Shown here one piece after another: positions 7,478 to 16,447 of a stretch of 45,699 nucleotides of DNA. The notes beneath the pieces were generated by a model. The model was not told where the DNA came from. It worked only from the letters and a program-made list of their open reading frames with translations, and did not search any database. The position numbers and the translations under genes are program-made. Source of the DNA: Shewanella basaltis (lineage in GTDB: Bacteria; Pseudomonadota; Gammaproteobacteria; Enterobacterales; Shewanellaceae); contig NZ_JAKILA010000031.1 of assembly GCF_023283885.1 (NCBI RefSeq), positions 1 through 45,699 on the forward strand, written 5' to 3'. The number at the start of each line of letters is the position of its first letter. The stretch's first letter is position 1.

Positions 7478-7838
7478 TGCGTTACCTTGTGTGGTTGAAG
7501 TGAGTAGGGGGAGATTTTATCACGTTTTAGCCTGTTGAGGGCAAGCTCTCTGAGGTGGGTTACACCGCAGTGATATAGGGTGTATTGAGTTGGCGATAAA
7601 ATAAATTTATCCATAATAATAATCAGCACAAAAAGGTGGTCGTGCTTACTGGTTAACATCGCTTATAACGTTGTTAGAAATGTAGAGGGTAGAACAACGA
7701 CGTCGCTGCAATTTCTGCTTTGTTCTGAGCGATTTTTCGCAATGTCTGATCACTTATTGGGTATAACAAGGCCGAGCATATTGAAATATGCTCTGGCCTT
7801 TTGGTTTATTTGCTTATAGCAAAACACTCAATGCGCTG
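7478..7838. other. Intergenic region with terminator
   Basis: No convincing gene. The hairpin at 7768-7802 (aaggccgagcatatt with aatatgctctggcctt) ends the convergent/minus-strand lipoprotein transcript. A 61-codon minus-strand frame at 7474-7659 has no ribosome site and no recognisable features. Confidence 0.5.
7768..7802. terminator. Terminator downstream of the S41 operon
   Basis: A near-perfect 14-bp stem (aaggccgagcatat/atatgctctggcctt) with a short loop, T-rich on both sides, about 37 bases beyond the stop of the small lipoprotein gene. Confidence 0.75.
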
Positions 7839-8228
7839 CTATTGAGCATCTTCAAGCTGACAACGTACTTGCGATAAGTTTGCTGTGTTACCGCTTTGCA
7901 CATGGCGTAACAGGCAAGTATCACCTTGTTTTAATAATTGAATCGCATCAGGTATGTCTGTGCTGCGGCCCATTATTAATAACCCGTTGGTATCTTTGTG
8001 CGGTGCGCGCTCAATCACTTCTTGGCTATATTGCGTAAAGGCGTTGTCGCTAATCACAACACGACTAACCCCTAACAAGCTGGCTATTGCTTGCTGTAAC
8101 TCGGCGTGAGTTTGCGCATTTGGCCCCATGATTGTCGCAGCTTGAGGCGAGGACTTAACCTCGCTTGCTGTCGCCACACAACCGCTGATAAGCCCAATAC
8201 CAATAAGCCCTATGAGTGGTTTTAGCAT
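7839..8228 (-). CDS. Small lipoprotein co-translated with S41 protease
   Basis: 129 residues with a lipoprotein signal (GLISGC, Cys17). The mature part begins with a linker and then a helical/strand domain with two cysteines (in DTCLLRHV and VRCQLED) that could form a disulfide in the periplasm. No family recognised. Its ATG overlaps the stop of the S41 protease gene by one base (TAATG), so it is translationally coupled and probably acts with the protease, as a partner, inhibitor or adaptor; this is inference from gene order only. Confidence 0.7.
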   Translation of the reverse strand: MLKPLIGLIGIGLISGCVATASEVKSSPQAATIMGPNAQTHAELQQAIASLLGVSRVVISDNAFTQYSQEVIERAPHKDTNGLLIMGRSTDIPDAIQLLKQGDTCLLRHVQSGNTANLSQVRCQLEDAQ

Positions 8229-9799
8229 TATTGCCCCAAAGCCTGTGGCATTAAAATGCGGTTGTTTAACAACACATTTTGATTGCGGGTGTCTTGCAAC
8301 ATAAAACCTGGGTCAATAAAGGTATTTTTAACCGGTGCACGTGCGATAGCCGTTGCCGTGACAGGGCAGCGGTTGTTATCACGATAATACAACGCTGCGC
8401 TAAGCAGTCTTTCGTTGCTATCACCTAACGCATGGGTAAGGTCATCATCTAGCATACAGCCGGGTACTTCGCTATCGACTGTCGGGTTTGTTGATGGCAC
8501 AAACCCATCTGAATACTCGCCAAAGCCTTTGTCATTTACGCCTTTAAATTGGATGGTAAAGTAAGTGGTGTCGCAGTTGTCCGTTGGGTAAAAGCCATAA
8601 GGCTTACCGCATGTTGTGTCACCTAACTGAATAACTTCAATATCAATACCACGCAATGCATTCATTAACGCTTCGCTGGCAGAACAGGTCCCAGGGGTTG
8701 TGAGCACAAAAACACGATTAAGGTTGAGTGTGGGTAATGACACGCCGCTTCTCAATAATGACGTATTAAACCCAATTGACTCAGGGATAAAGGGCATTGG
8801 CGTGAGCGCCTGGCCAGTCACTGGATCGGTGTTGGGGTATTTGTCGTTAAAGCTTGTGCGCTCAAAGACATGATTTGCTGTCGCAGCTTCACCGGCAACC
8901 ATGTAAGCTAATTGACTTGCAATGGCTAATAATCCGCCGCCGTTATAGCGTATATCTATTACTAAATCATCAACTTGCGCATTGCTTAGTGTGGTCATCG
9001 CATCATATAAACCTTTTTCAGCTGTGGCGATGTGCGAATTAAATTGTAAATAGCCCACTTTGCCGTTGGCGGTCGTAATGGTTTTAGTGTTTTGTACTGG
9101 GGTCGATACCACCGTTTTTGCCGTTAAGGTAACACTGCGATCGGTTTGTGCGTTTAAGTCTCGCACCACAAATACCGTCTGCTTGCCACTGACACTGGGA
9201 AATAAACCAGCATTAAGCGTATCAATACTGGCGCTATCGTTAGCATTAGCCACATTAACACCATCGACAGACACAATAATCGCGCCGCGACTCACACCAG
9301 CAATACTTGCTGGGCTATTAGGTTCGTTATAGGCTACGGTAACTTGTCGACTCACCCCAGCAGAGGCTTGGCGTAAGCTCAACTCCATACCGTATCCAAC
9401 CGAGGCACCAGAGCCGTTTAATAATTCCCATTCTTCGGTCGACATCGAAAAGTGAAAGTTATCTTTTTCGTTACCTGTGTCAGACAATTCATTGGTTTTT
9501 AACAGGTCAAAATACTCAGCCACACTGTATGGTGCGGGGTCGCGGTCAATGATTTCGTCATACCATAAGTAGGTGTCATTGCTCCAAGAGCGTAACCATA
9601 GTTTTTGTGTCAGCGGTGCACTACATTGATTGGCTAGCGTTGAGTAGTTGGCAAATGTGCCCTCTACCCATTGGGGAGTGGTTGAGCCAGAGGTATTGTC
9701 ATTATCACTGTTAGATGAGCCCCCACCGCCACATGCTGCGAGTAGAAGACTAGTACCAATCATTATTGGCATTAACGTGGTGCGAATGGGTAACTGCAT
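8228..9799 (-). CDS. Lipoprotein S41 family (C-terminal processing) peptidase
   Basis: 523 residues. A lipoprotein signal ends at LAAC (Cys23), followed by a Gly/Ser/Asp linker. A helical domain (about 45-120) precedes a PDZ-like domain (about 130-225, with SPASIAGVSRGAIIVSVDG). The tail-specific protease core follows: DLVIDIRYNGGG (278-289) and the catalytic motif TCSASEAL with nucleophile Ser375, plus the general base Lys399 in TCGKPYG, a spacing close to that of E. coli Prc. Six or so cysteines suggest disulfides. It should act on the periplasmic face of a membrane. AAGGA precedes the ATG. The last codons overlap the next lipoprotein gene. Confidence 0.9.
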   Translation of the reverse strand: MQLPIRTTLMPIMIGTSLLLAACGGGGSSNSDNDNTSGSTTPQWVEGTFANYSTLANQCSAPLTQKLWLRSWSNDTYLWYDEIIDRDPAPYSVAEYFDLLKTNELSDTGNEKDNFHFSMSTEEWELLNGSGASVGYGMELSLRQASAGVSRQVTVAYNEPNSPASIAGVSRGAIIVSVDGVNVANANDSASIDTLNAGLFPSVSGKQTVFVVRDLNAQTDRSVTLTAKTVVSTPVQNTKTITTANGKVGYLQFNSHIATAEKGLYDAMTTLSNAQVDDLVIDIRYNGGGLLAIASQLAYMVAGEAATANHVFERTSFNDKYPNTDPVTGQALTPMPFIPESIGFNTSLLRSGVSLPTLNLNRVFVLTTPGTCSASEALMNALRGIDIEVIQLGDTTCGKPYGFYPTDNCDTTYFTIQFKGVNDKGFGEYSDGFVPSTNPTVDSEVPGCMLDDDLTHALGDSNERLLSAALYYRDNNRCPVTATAIARAPVKNTFIDPGFMLQDTRNQNVLLNNRILMPQALGQ

Positions 9800-10037
9800 T
9801 TAAAATAATCCTTTATTTTACTCAATAAGCCAGTTGGCATACTTTAGATGGATATACTGTAATACACCCCGCTTTGTTTGTAACTCAAATTTTATACAAT
9901 TGTTAACTGGCTTAACGACTTATACTGGTATAGGGCCAACATATAGGTTTGCTACATGGCAGTAAATGAGTGTTTTATTTGCCGTTTAGTTTCATGGGGA
10001 AGTACTATGGAACCCAAAATAACAAAAGGAGGGGTTA

Positions 10038-10787
10038 ATGCGAGCATTATCCAATCACTCGTTAGCTTCACGCTATAAACACACTGGTGCATCGGGTATA
10101 ACCCTTTTGCTGATTATATTCGTGACCGTGTTGATCACTATTGGCCTGACATTTTTTGTTATTCGTACTTATATTTTCCCCTCGCCAATGACACCGGTGA
10201 CCTTAAATGCCAAAGAGGAGCAACAGCTGGATAATAAGTTAACCCAGCTTGGTTGGCAGCTTGACTCGAGCGCTCGCGCACCAAGCAATTCGACTCATGC
10301 TAGCAATGCACTTAAGCATCGCACTTCTATCAATGACAACCCCATTAATGACAATGGCGAGCTAACGCCTCAAGCTTATCGTGAATACGACGCCGATCGA
10401 CAAGTGACCTTTAGTGAAAAAGAAGTCAACGCCATGATTGGCCGCAACCCCGATTTTGCCAAGCGCGTGGCCATTGATTTCTCTAATAACTTAGCAAGTG
10501 CGACTATGCTTATCCCTATACCACATGACTTTCCGGTTATGGCAGGTGAGATTTTACGGGTCAATACTGGGTTAGATATTCGCCTAGATGCCAACAGACG
10601 CCCGGTTGTGGCACTCGTGGGCGTGAGCTTAATGGGGGTGCCGCTCCCTAATGCGTGGCTTGGCAATATGAAAAACGTCAATTTGGTGAGTGAGTTTGGC
10701 GATAGAGGCTTTTGGAATGCCTTTGCCGATGGTGTTGACGATATTCAAATTCGTGATGGCGAGTTGTACATCAAGCTGCGTCAATAA
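10038..10787 (+). CDS. Single-pass membrane protein with DUF2140-like domain
   Basis: 249 residues behind a very strong ribosome site (AGGAGG). There is a transmembrane helix at about 21-46 after a basic tail. A polar linker (about 70-120, rich in Asn and Ser) leads to a domain beginning VTFSEKEVNAMIGRNPD, then ATMLIPIPHDFP and LDIRLDANRRPVVALVGVS. The start resembles the SEKxxNALI pattern of DUF2140/YpmS-like membrane-anchored proteins, but the match is only by eye. Periplasmic orientation is expected. Function unknown. It is convergent with ppiC. Confidence 0.6.
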   Translation: MRALSNHSLASRYKHTGASGITLLLIIFVTVLITIGLTFFVIRTYIFPSPMTPVTLNAKEEQQLDNKLTQLGWQLDSSARAPSNSTHASNALKHRTSINDNPINDNGELTPQAYREYDADRQVTFSEKEVNAMIGRNPDFAKRVAIDFSNNLASATMLIPIPHDFPVMAGEILRVNTGLDIRLDANRRPVVALVGVSLMGVPLPNAWLGNMKNVNLVSEFGDRGFWNAFADGVDDIQIRDGELYIKLRQ

Positions 10788-10865
10788 TACCGATCTTAAA
10801 TGTCCATGACAGTGGGCCTTTATTGGCGCTCACTGTCGTCTGCGGGCTTAAAAATTAATGATGCG

Positions 10866-11144
10866 CTAAGTGCGATAAAGCACTTTTACGACGTGCCAGC
10901 CAAATTTGGTTTTAACCAAATGCGGGGTAATGAGTTCACCGTTAAAACAGACTTTATCGAACTGCGGTACCATTTGGCCTTTTTTAAACTCCCCCAAATT
11001 GCCACCATTTTTAGCGGAAGGACAGCTCGAGTGTTTTTTGGCTAATACATCAAACTTAGCCCCTTTGTTGAGCTGCTTAATAATGTCTTCAGCTTGAGTT
11101 TGATGTTTTACTAAAATATGTAGTGCCGCTGCCGTTTTAGCCAT
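10866..11144 (-). CDS. ppiC: Peptidyl-prolyl cis-trans isomerase C (parvulin)
   Basis: 92 residues, nearly co-linear with E. coli PpiC (93 aa). The N-terminus MAKTAAALHILVK is identical to the E. coli protein, and the later blocks KKHSSCPSAKNGG, LGEFKKGQMVPQFDKV and the FGWHVVKVLYRT end follow the family. It is a single-domain cytosolic parvulin that catalyses prolyl isomerisation. The start at 11144 is chosen by this match; a longer frame to 11204 adds an implausible hydrophobic leader. Monocistronic. Confidence 0.95.
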   Translation of the reverse strand: MAKTAAALHILVKHQTQAEDIIKQLNKGAKFDVLAKKHSSCPSAKNGGNLGEFKKGQMVPQFDKVCFNGELITPHLVKTKFGWHVVKVLYRT

Positions 11145-11360
11145 GATGATGCTCGTATTGGTGCTTGTATTGATGGTAAAGATACACAGAAGAATAATTG
11201 CCACAGCATTATACCTCTATAGACGTGATATTTGGCATTATTTTCCCTGACAAAGGCCTGTAACAGTTTGTAGCAGCTTATCGATTGAACATCTGAATAA
11301 ATTCTATAAAGTGGTAATACGTTTTATAAAACGCAAGCAAACAACTAAAAGGATAATTAG

Positions 11361-13454
11361 ATGCTTAAGCGAATCATACCTGTATGCGTAGCGAGTGCGA
11401 TGACAATGGCAACACCTATTCAAGCAGAAGAAGATAAATTTATTTGGTTAGAAGATGTTGAAGGCACTAAGCCTATGGCATGGGTTAAGCAGCAAAATGA
11501 GGTGTCTGCCACTCACATCAAAAGTTATAAAGGCTTTGATACCTTAGTGGCCAATAGCCTTGATATTCTTAACAACAAAGCACGAATTCCTTATGCTAGC
11601 CGCACAGGCGACTATGTTTACAATTTTTGGAAAGACGAAACCCATACTCGCGGTATTTATCGCCGCACCACACTTGAAGAATACGCAAAAGCAGAGCCTA
11701 AATGGGAAACCGTGTTAGATATCGATGCTCTAGGTAAAGCCGAGGGGGTTAATTGGGTATATAAAGGCATGAACTGCCAATACCCACAAAATGAGCGCTG
11801 TTTAGTGTCGTTATCACGCGGTGGCGCTGACGCAGCAGAAGTACGCGAATTTGATTTAACCACAAAAACCTTTGTTGATAAGACCCAGCAGCCATTTTTT
11901 GTCAGTGAAGCCAAATCGAGAGTGAGCTGGATAGATAAAGACACTGTATTTGTCGGCACTGACTTTGGTGATGGCCAAAGCATGACGGATTCGGGTTACC
12001 CAAGCATTGTCAAATTATGGAAACGCGGCACCCCGTTATCTGAGGCTAAAACAGTATTTAAAGGCGATAAAACATCTGTTGCGTCATCGGGTTACGTTAT
12101 TTTTGATGATAAAACACCGTTAAACTTGATTACAGAAAGCTTAACCTTTTACACCGCAAAGCATTATGTTTATCAAAACGACAAGCTTGTGTCGTTAGCT
12201 ATTCCTGAAGATGCAGACATTAAAGGCTACTTTAAAGGTCAGTTATACATTGAACTAAAAAGCGAGTTAGTGACAGCTAAGGGCACTTTTAAACAAGGTG
12301 CTGTCGTATCGACTCCGGTCGATAAACTCATTGCTCAAAAGCCTGAGTTTAGTGAGTTTGTATCGCCCACCGCGACGTCATTTATTTCACAAATTAACTT
12401 TAGCCAAAGTGCGATATGGGTGACCTGGCTAGACGATGTAAAAAGTAAACTGGTACGTTATACCCAAAATGATAAAGGCGAGTGGGTTAGCAAGACCGCG
12501 CCATTTGAGGCAAATGGCACGTTAAGTGTGTTTGATGTACAGCGTGACAGCGATGACTTTTTTGTTGATTACACTAGCTTTTTAGAACCTTCAACCTTGT
12601 ATCGTGTTGACGGTGCAACATTAAACGCTGAAAAAGTCAAAGGCATGCCGCAGCAGTTTGCCGCTGATAAGTTTGAAACCAAGCAATACTTTGTTAAGTC
12701 AAAAGACGGCACTAAAGTGCCTTATTTTGTGGTGATGGCAAAAGACATCAAGTTAGACGGTAGCAACCCTACCTTGCTATACGCTTATGGTGGTTTTGAG
12801 GTGTCAAGATTACCCGCGTATTCGGCTACTGTGGGTAAAAACTGGTTAGAGCAAGGTGGTGTGTACGTGCTTGCCAATATTCGTGGTGGCGGTGAATACG
12901 GCCCCGCTTGGCATCAGGCAGCATTAAAACAGAATCGTCATAAAGCGTTTGAAGATTTTGAGGCCATTGCAGAGGACTTAATTGCCCGCAAAATTACCAC
13001 AAGCCAGCATTTAGGTATTCAAGGCGGCAGCAACGGTGGTTTGTTAATGGGCGCAGCATTTACTCGCCGTCCAGATTTATACAACGCTGTAGTGTGCCAG
13101 GTGCCGTTACTCGACATGAAGCGTTACAACAAGCTGTTGGCGGGTGCCAGCTGGATGGGCGAATACGGTAATCCCGACATTGAAAATGAGTGGCAATACA
13201 TTAACACTTACTCGCCTTATCACAACTTAAAGCAGGGTGTTAAATATCCTAAAGTGTTCTTTACCACTTCAACCCGTGATGATCGCGTGCATCCCGCGCA
13301 TGCTCGTAAAATGGTGGCTAAAATGGAAGACATGGGCATAGATGTGCTTTACTACGAAAACATAGAAGGTGGTCATGCGGGGGCAGCTGACAATACCCAA
13401 GCCGCTGAGTTAATTTCGATGGTATATGCCTATTTAATGCAGCAGTTACGTTAA
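11361..13454 (+). CDS. Prolyl oligopeptidase family serine peptidase (S9)
   Basis: 697 residues with a signal peptide (about 1-22, ending IQA), so exported to the periplasm or medium. The N-terminal beta-propeller (about 60-420) begins with the family's FIWLEDVEGTKPMAWVKQQN region. The C-terminal alpha/beta-hydrolase domain carries Ser557 in GGSNGG, Asp641 in TRDDRVHPAHA and His672 in EGGHAG, the complete triad. The GGFEVS and NIRGGGEYGPAWH blocks are typical of S9A. It cleaves short peptides after proline. AAAGGAT precedes the ATG. A terminator follows directly, so it is monocistronic. Confidence 0.94.
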   Translation: MLKRIIPVCVASAMTMATPIQAEEDKFIWLEDVEGTKPMAWVKQQNEVSATHIKSYKGFDTLVANSLDILNNKARIPYASRTGDYVYNFWKDETHTRGIYRRTTLEEYAKAEPKWETVLDIDALGKAEGVNWVYKGMNCQYPQNERCLVSLSRGGADAAEVREFDLTTKTFVDKTQQPFFVSEAKSRVSWIDKDTVFVGTDFGDGQSMTDSGYPSIVKLWKRGTPLSEAKTVFKGDKTSVASSGYVIFDDKTPLNLITESLTFYTAKHYVYQNDKLVSLAIPEDADIKGYFKGQLYIELKSELVTAKGTFKQGAVVSTPVDKLIAQKPEFSEFVSPTATSFISQINFSQSAIWVTWLDDVKSKLVRYTQNDKGEWVSKTAPFEANGTLSVFDVQRDSDDFFVDYTSFLEPSTLYRVDGATLNAEKVKGMPQQFAADKFETKQYFVKSKDGTKVPYFVVMAKDIKLDGSNPTLLYAYGGFEVSRLPAYSATVGKNWLEQGGVYVLANIRGGGEYGPAWHQAALKQNRHKAFEDFEAIAEDLIARKITTSQHLGIQGGSNGGLLMGAAFTRRPDLYNAVVCQVPLLDMKRYNKLLAGASWMGEYGNPDIENEWQYINTYSPYHNLKQGVKYPKVFFTTSTRDDRVHPAHARKMVAKMEDMGIDVLYYENIEGGHAGAADNTQAAELISMVYAYLMQQLR

Positions 13455-13478
13455 TTGATTGGGTGTATACGTAAATAG

Positions 13479-13509
13479 AAAAGGGCTTCATTGAATGAGG
13501 CCCTTTTTG
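13479..13509 (+). terminator. Rho-independent terminator
   Basis: aaagggcttcatt and aatgaggcccttt form a stem followed by TT. A second GC-rich hairpin (gccgcag/ctgcggc, 13531-13553) follows. Confidence 0.8.
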
Positions 13510-13589
13510 TTAGTTTTTTATTTAAAAAAGACGCCGCAGCATCGACCCTGCGGCTTGAGGCCATTACCGAGTAAAGGGGGAACTAGTTA

Positions 13590-13784
13590 ACCTCAGCTCT
13601 GGATAACAAACGCCTTTCAAGCAGTCCTTTACCTTCCTCACTGCGTTGAATTAACTTGCAATAGGCTAGCTATTGACGCGTTAATTCGCCTTGTTAGCAA
13701 AGCAAATCACAAGCTTGACAGTGGATTTTAGTCAATCTATTGATTTATATCGTTATCAATACATCTCTTATCCAGAGTTGAGGT
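13590..13784. mobile_element. MITE-like element, family 1, copy B
   Basis: A 195-bp element whose reverse complement aligns along its length with the element at 2013-2206. Its termini are acctcagctctggataa (left) and ttatccagagttgaggt (right), with TA on each side. The shared interior includes the segment around caataggctagctattg. No ORF. Confidence 0.8.
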
Positions 13785-13817
13785 TAGTTATAACCCTCAC
13801 TCGGATGGGGGAAGTCA

Positions 13818-14366
13818 TCATTCGTCTGCTGCAATCAGGGTGATGTCATTGCTGGCATTAGAACCATGAATTTGTACAGCCACTTTAAACACTTCAACCG
13901 CGCCAGCAGCGGCTTTGCTTTCTAGGTCTAAGCCGGTAGCATCAAAGGTGTATTGTCCTAGTGTTTGTGTTTCTTGCAGCAAACCAACACAATTGTCGCT
14001 GTCAGTTTGGTCGCATTGAAAACGTTGGGTAACATGCCAGTGTTTCCACGCTTTAGGTTTAATTGACGGTGATGCTGGGTCGGGGTACCCAAAATACACT
14101 ATGTCATAATCATTGGCATTTGTGATGGCATTGCCCTGCGCATCGGTTAGGGTAAAGGTTAATGCACCTGAAGTGGCATTAAATGAATTAAGTTGCATTG
14201 TGATGGCGGTCGCGTCATCAACATCAACGGCTTCATCAACTACTACGGGCGGTACAACGACTACTGGTGGCTCAACTACAACGATGTCTTCATCATCGTT
14301 ATCACTACCACAGCCAAAAATGAGCAAGCTACTGGCCAAAATGGCGCTAAGATATTTGATCTTCAT
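13818..14366 (-). CDS. Lipoprotein with OmcA/MtrC-like N-terminal domain
   Basis: 182 residues. The lipobox is IFGC (Cys19), followed by an acidic stretch and a Val/Pro-rich linker (VVVPPVVV). The domain has the pattern LNSFNATSGALTFTLTDAQGNAI, then a Trp-rich segment and GQYTFDATGLD. This resembles the beta-sandwich N-terminal domain of OmcA/MtrC outer-surface cytochromes, but no haem motif is present. A single disulfide is possible (CDQTDSDNC). AAGGAGCG precedes the ATG; the longer frame upstream overlaps the cytochrome gene. It starts 10 bases after the split-Soret cytochrome gene, so the two form an operon. A role as outer-membrane dock for the cytochrome is inference. Confidence 0.72.
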   Translation of the reverse strand: MKIKYLSAILASSLLIFGCGSDNDDEDIVVVEPPVVVVPPVVVDEAVDVDDATAITMQLNSFNATSGALTFTLTDAQGNAITNANDYDIVYFGYPDPASPSIKPKAWKHWHVTQRFQCDQTDSDNCVGLLQETQTLGQYTFDATGLDLESKAAAGAVEVFKVAVQIHGSNASNDITLIAADE

Positions 14367-14376
14367 GGTGCGCTCC

Positions 14377-15198
14377 TTAATTAAAATGCCCTGTATGGCA
14401 CGTGGTGCATTCCATGTCGGTTTTAACGCTTGCCGCTGGGCCCATAGTAGAACTGACACCGTGGCAAGATTGACACGCTTGCGCCTCAGTAGATGGTTTT
14501 GTAATGGCTAAGGCTGAGATGTCTTCACCGCCATAAGCGCGGTTGAGCAGGTCAACAATGTAGTAAGCCATGCTGGCAGACAGACGTTTGCAGCGCTCAC
14601 CTTTTAATGCAAATGGTTTGCCTGATGCCGCAGACCAGTTACTAATTGATGAGTGGCACAAAGGGCTATTGGCAATTGATGTGGCACCCACCTCGAGTGA
14701 TTTTTCTGCAGTAGAACCTATCCCTGCAATAAATTCATCTGACGATAATGGTAAGTCTTCCGTTTCGTAGTAGCGAAACGAGGCGCCAATAATGGCACTG
14801 TTTTGCTCATTAATATCATCAAGAATATTAATTAGCATACCCGCTGCATTAAGGTTACCGCATAAGGTGCCTTGGCCGACAACACCAGCCCAGCCATAAC
14901 CCGCCAATGCGGTAGGGATTGTGGCAAATTTAGAGGCATCAACACTGGTTGATGTGGCCAACATGGTGACAATGGCGTGAAATACCTGGTGCATACAACC
15001 CCCGCCGGTTTCATAAGCAAGTTTTGCTGTTTGCATGGCATCAAGTGGTGCATATTTTAATTTTTCACCTAGGGCCAAACGGTAGTTACCGTCGGCGTCT
15101 GTGGCTGCAAAAGCAGAAGTGCCTAATAAGGTCGCCCCAGCAGCGGCAGTGCTAATACCAATAATTTGTGTTAAAGCCTGGCGTCTATTTATGCTCAT
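14377..15198 (-). CDS. Tat-exported dihaem cytochrome, split-Soret / C_GCAxxG_C_C type
   Basis: 273 residues. A twin-arginine signal (SINRRQALTQIIG) ends at AFA (about residue 31), implying folded export. The middle resembles the C_GCAxxG_C_C family: GGGCMHQVFHAIV (Cys68), GQGTLCGNLNAAG (Cys113), with further Cys181 and Cys203. Two c-type haem sites close the protein: CQSCH (242-246) and CTTCH (264-268). This order is that of split-Soret cytochrome c, described from Desulfovibrio. Tat export plus haem attachment suggests an additional prebound cofactor, possibly Fe-S at the extra cysteines. ATG 15198 was preferred over GTG 15207 because AGGGTG lies upstream. First gene of an operon with the lipoprotein at 13818. 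Confidence 0.85.
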   Translation of the reverse strand: MSINRRQALTQIIGISTAAAGATLLGTSAFAATDADGNYRLALGEKLKYAPLDAMQTAKLAYETGGGCMHQVFHAIVTMLATSTSVDASKFATIPTALAGYGWAGVVGQGTLCGNLNAAGMLINILDDINEQNSAIIGASFRYYETEDLPLSSDEFIAGIGSTAEKSLEVGATSIANSPLCHSSISNWSAASGKPFALKGERCKRLSASMAYYIVDLLNRAYGGEDISALAITKPSTEAQACQSCHGVSSTMGPAASVKTDMECTTCHTGHFN

Positions 15199-15643
15199 AA
15201 TAATCACCCTTTACTCATTGTTATTTTATTATTCCCATTAGGGAGTGGTGCGTTGCTTAAAAACGTCTTAGCAACGGTATGGCTTAACAATAAGTCATGG
15301 TGTTATTAAAAATGTGATTCAAAGCCGATAAAAATGGTGGGGTAAACATCGGCTATTTTTTGGCAGTCGTCTTTGGTTTGTCATGGCAATATTGCTTAAC
15401 AATATGAGTCATTGTGATGTGAGTCTCATTATTTATTGTATTTATGCATATTTAGCGCGTTAACTTGGCATTTTAATATCATGAAACCCTGTGATCTTGT
15501 TCACGGATTAACAAGAATGTAAATTTAATCACCTACTTTTAATAAGGAATAAAACGCTTAGATAACAGGATCACAGTATTCATCAGATTTTATGCATACA
15601 CTTTAATCGTCGTAATTCGAGTCGTATAGTGAGGCGGTCAACA
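15199..15643. other. Divergent regulatory region, cytochrome versus regulator
   Basis: This 445-bp gap separates the divergent cytochrome operon and the CadC-like regulator. It is AT-rich with no ORF and contains a CRP-like site at 15490-15505 and a weaker TGTGA-N6-TCTCA at 15413-15428. It is the natural place for the binding site of the regulator encoded at 15644. Confidence 0.55.
15490..15505. promoter_or_regulatory. CRP-like binding site
   Basis: TGTGA-tcttgt-TCACG matches the consensus TGTGA-N6-TCACA at 9 of 10 positions. In Shewanella CRP controls many anaerobic respiration genes (established knowledge), which would fit a cytochrome operon. It lies about 140 bases before the regulator start and 290 before the cytochrome start. 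Confidence 0.6.
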
Positions 15644-16447
15644 ATGCAATTGGGCCATTGTAGGTTTGATATCAGCAAAGGGGAGTTGATTAATCAAGAA
15701 ACCGGTGTCGTGTGGCATCTGCCTCGAGCAGAGCTCCGTGTACTGACATTATTGGTCGAATACCAAGGTAAAGTGGTTGCCAAACCTTTATTAGAGTCAG
15801 GGCATGACGACGATTCACATTTTAGTTCAGCTTCTGTTGCTCGGGCTATTTTTACCTTGCGCTCGTTTCTTGGGCCGCAATACGAAACCTTAATTGAAAC
15901 CGTTAAGGGGCAAGGTTATTTACTCAGGCATCACCGAGCCCGTAAAGCACCCGATAACCCTGGGGTGAACATATCAAAACCTTTAGTATTTGCTTTACTG
16001 GTGGTCACAGGTTTAGCTGGCATTCTGATGGCAAGCCTATGGTGGTTTAACCAGAGCAGTGAAGCGATTATCCCTGCACAGCCATTGAGTTTAGAAACCG
16101 TCCCATTAGCTTCTGGGCAGCAAGTGGAGTTGGTTTTATATTCTCCTTCAAAAACCAATAACGAACTCCTAGTAGAGCAAAGTCAGCAGTTTATTCAAGG
16201 GTTGCAGTTATGTTCTGTCACTATATGGAGCCGCGTTTTTTTATCGTTATCTCACGACAAACAAGTGCTTAATATCACCCTTAGAGGCGATCATTATGGT
16301 CAATCTCTTATCCGTAATTTAAAAATTAGTGATTTACGTCAACCTAAGCAATTTGTAACTCCGCAATGGTTAGCACAGTTAAACATTTGCAGCACTTCAA
16401 ATGGCCGAACACCCCTAGCGGCTCAGGCGCAGGAGACAAATCAATGA
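15644..16447 (+). CDS. CadC/ToxR-like membrane-bound winged-helix regulator
   Basis: 267 residues. The N-terminal OmpR-type winged helix (about 5-95) shows LPRAELRVLTLLVEYQGKVV, ARAIFTLRSFLG and ETVKGQGYLL, the hallmark of Trans_reg_C domains. A basic linker leads to a single transmembrane helix (about 113-135) and a periplasmic domain of about 130 residues with two cysteines (LQLCSV and LNICST). Such one-component regulators sense periplasmic signals and bind DNA directly. Start at 15644 is supported by GAGGCGG. Its stop overlaps the following FidL-like gene by four bases (ATGA). It is divergent from the split-Soret operon, the likeliest target (inference). Confidence 0.85.
   Translation: MQLGHCRFDISKGELINQETGVVWHLPRAELRVLTLLVEYQGKVVAKPLLESGHDDDSHFSSASVARAIFTLRSFLGPQYETLIETVKGQGYLLRHHRARKAPDNPGVNISKPLVFALLVVTGLAGILMASLWWFNQSSEAIIPAQPLSLETVPLASGQQVELVLYSPSKTNNELLVEQSQQFIQGLQLCSVTIWSRVFLSLSHDKQVLNITLRGDHYGQSLIRNLKISDLRQPKQFVTPQWLAQLNICSTSNGRTPLAAQAQETNQ

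Noticed and set aside
7474..7659. 61-codon minus-strand frame
   Set aside because: No recognisable features or ribosome site; overlaps the upstream region of the DUF2999 gene.
9060..9332. 90-codon plus-strand frame
   Set aside because: Antisense shadow of the S41 protease PDZ region.
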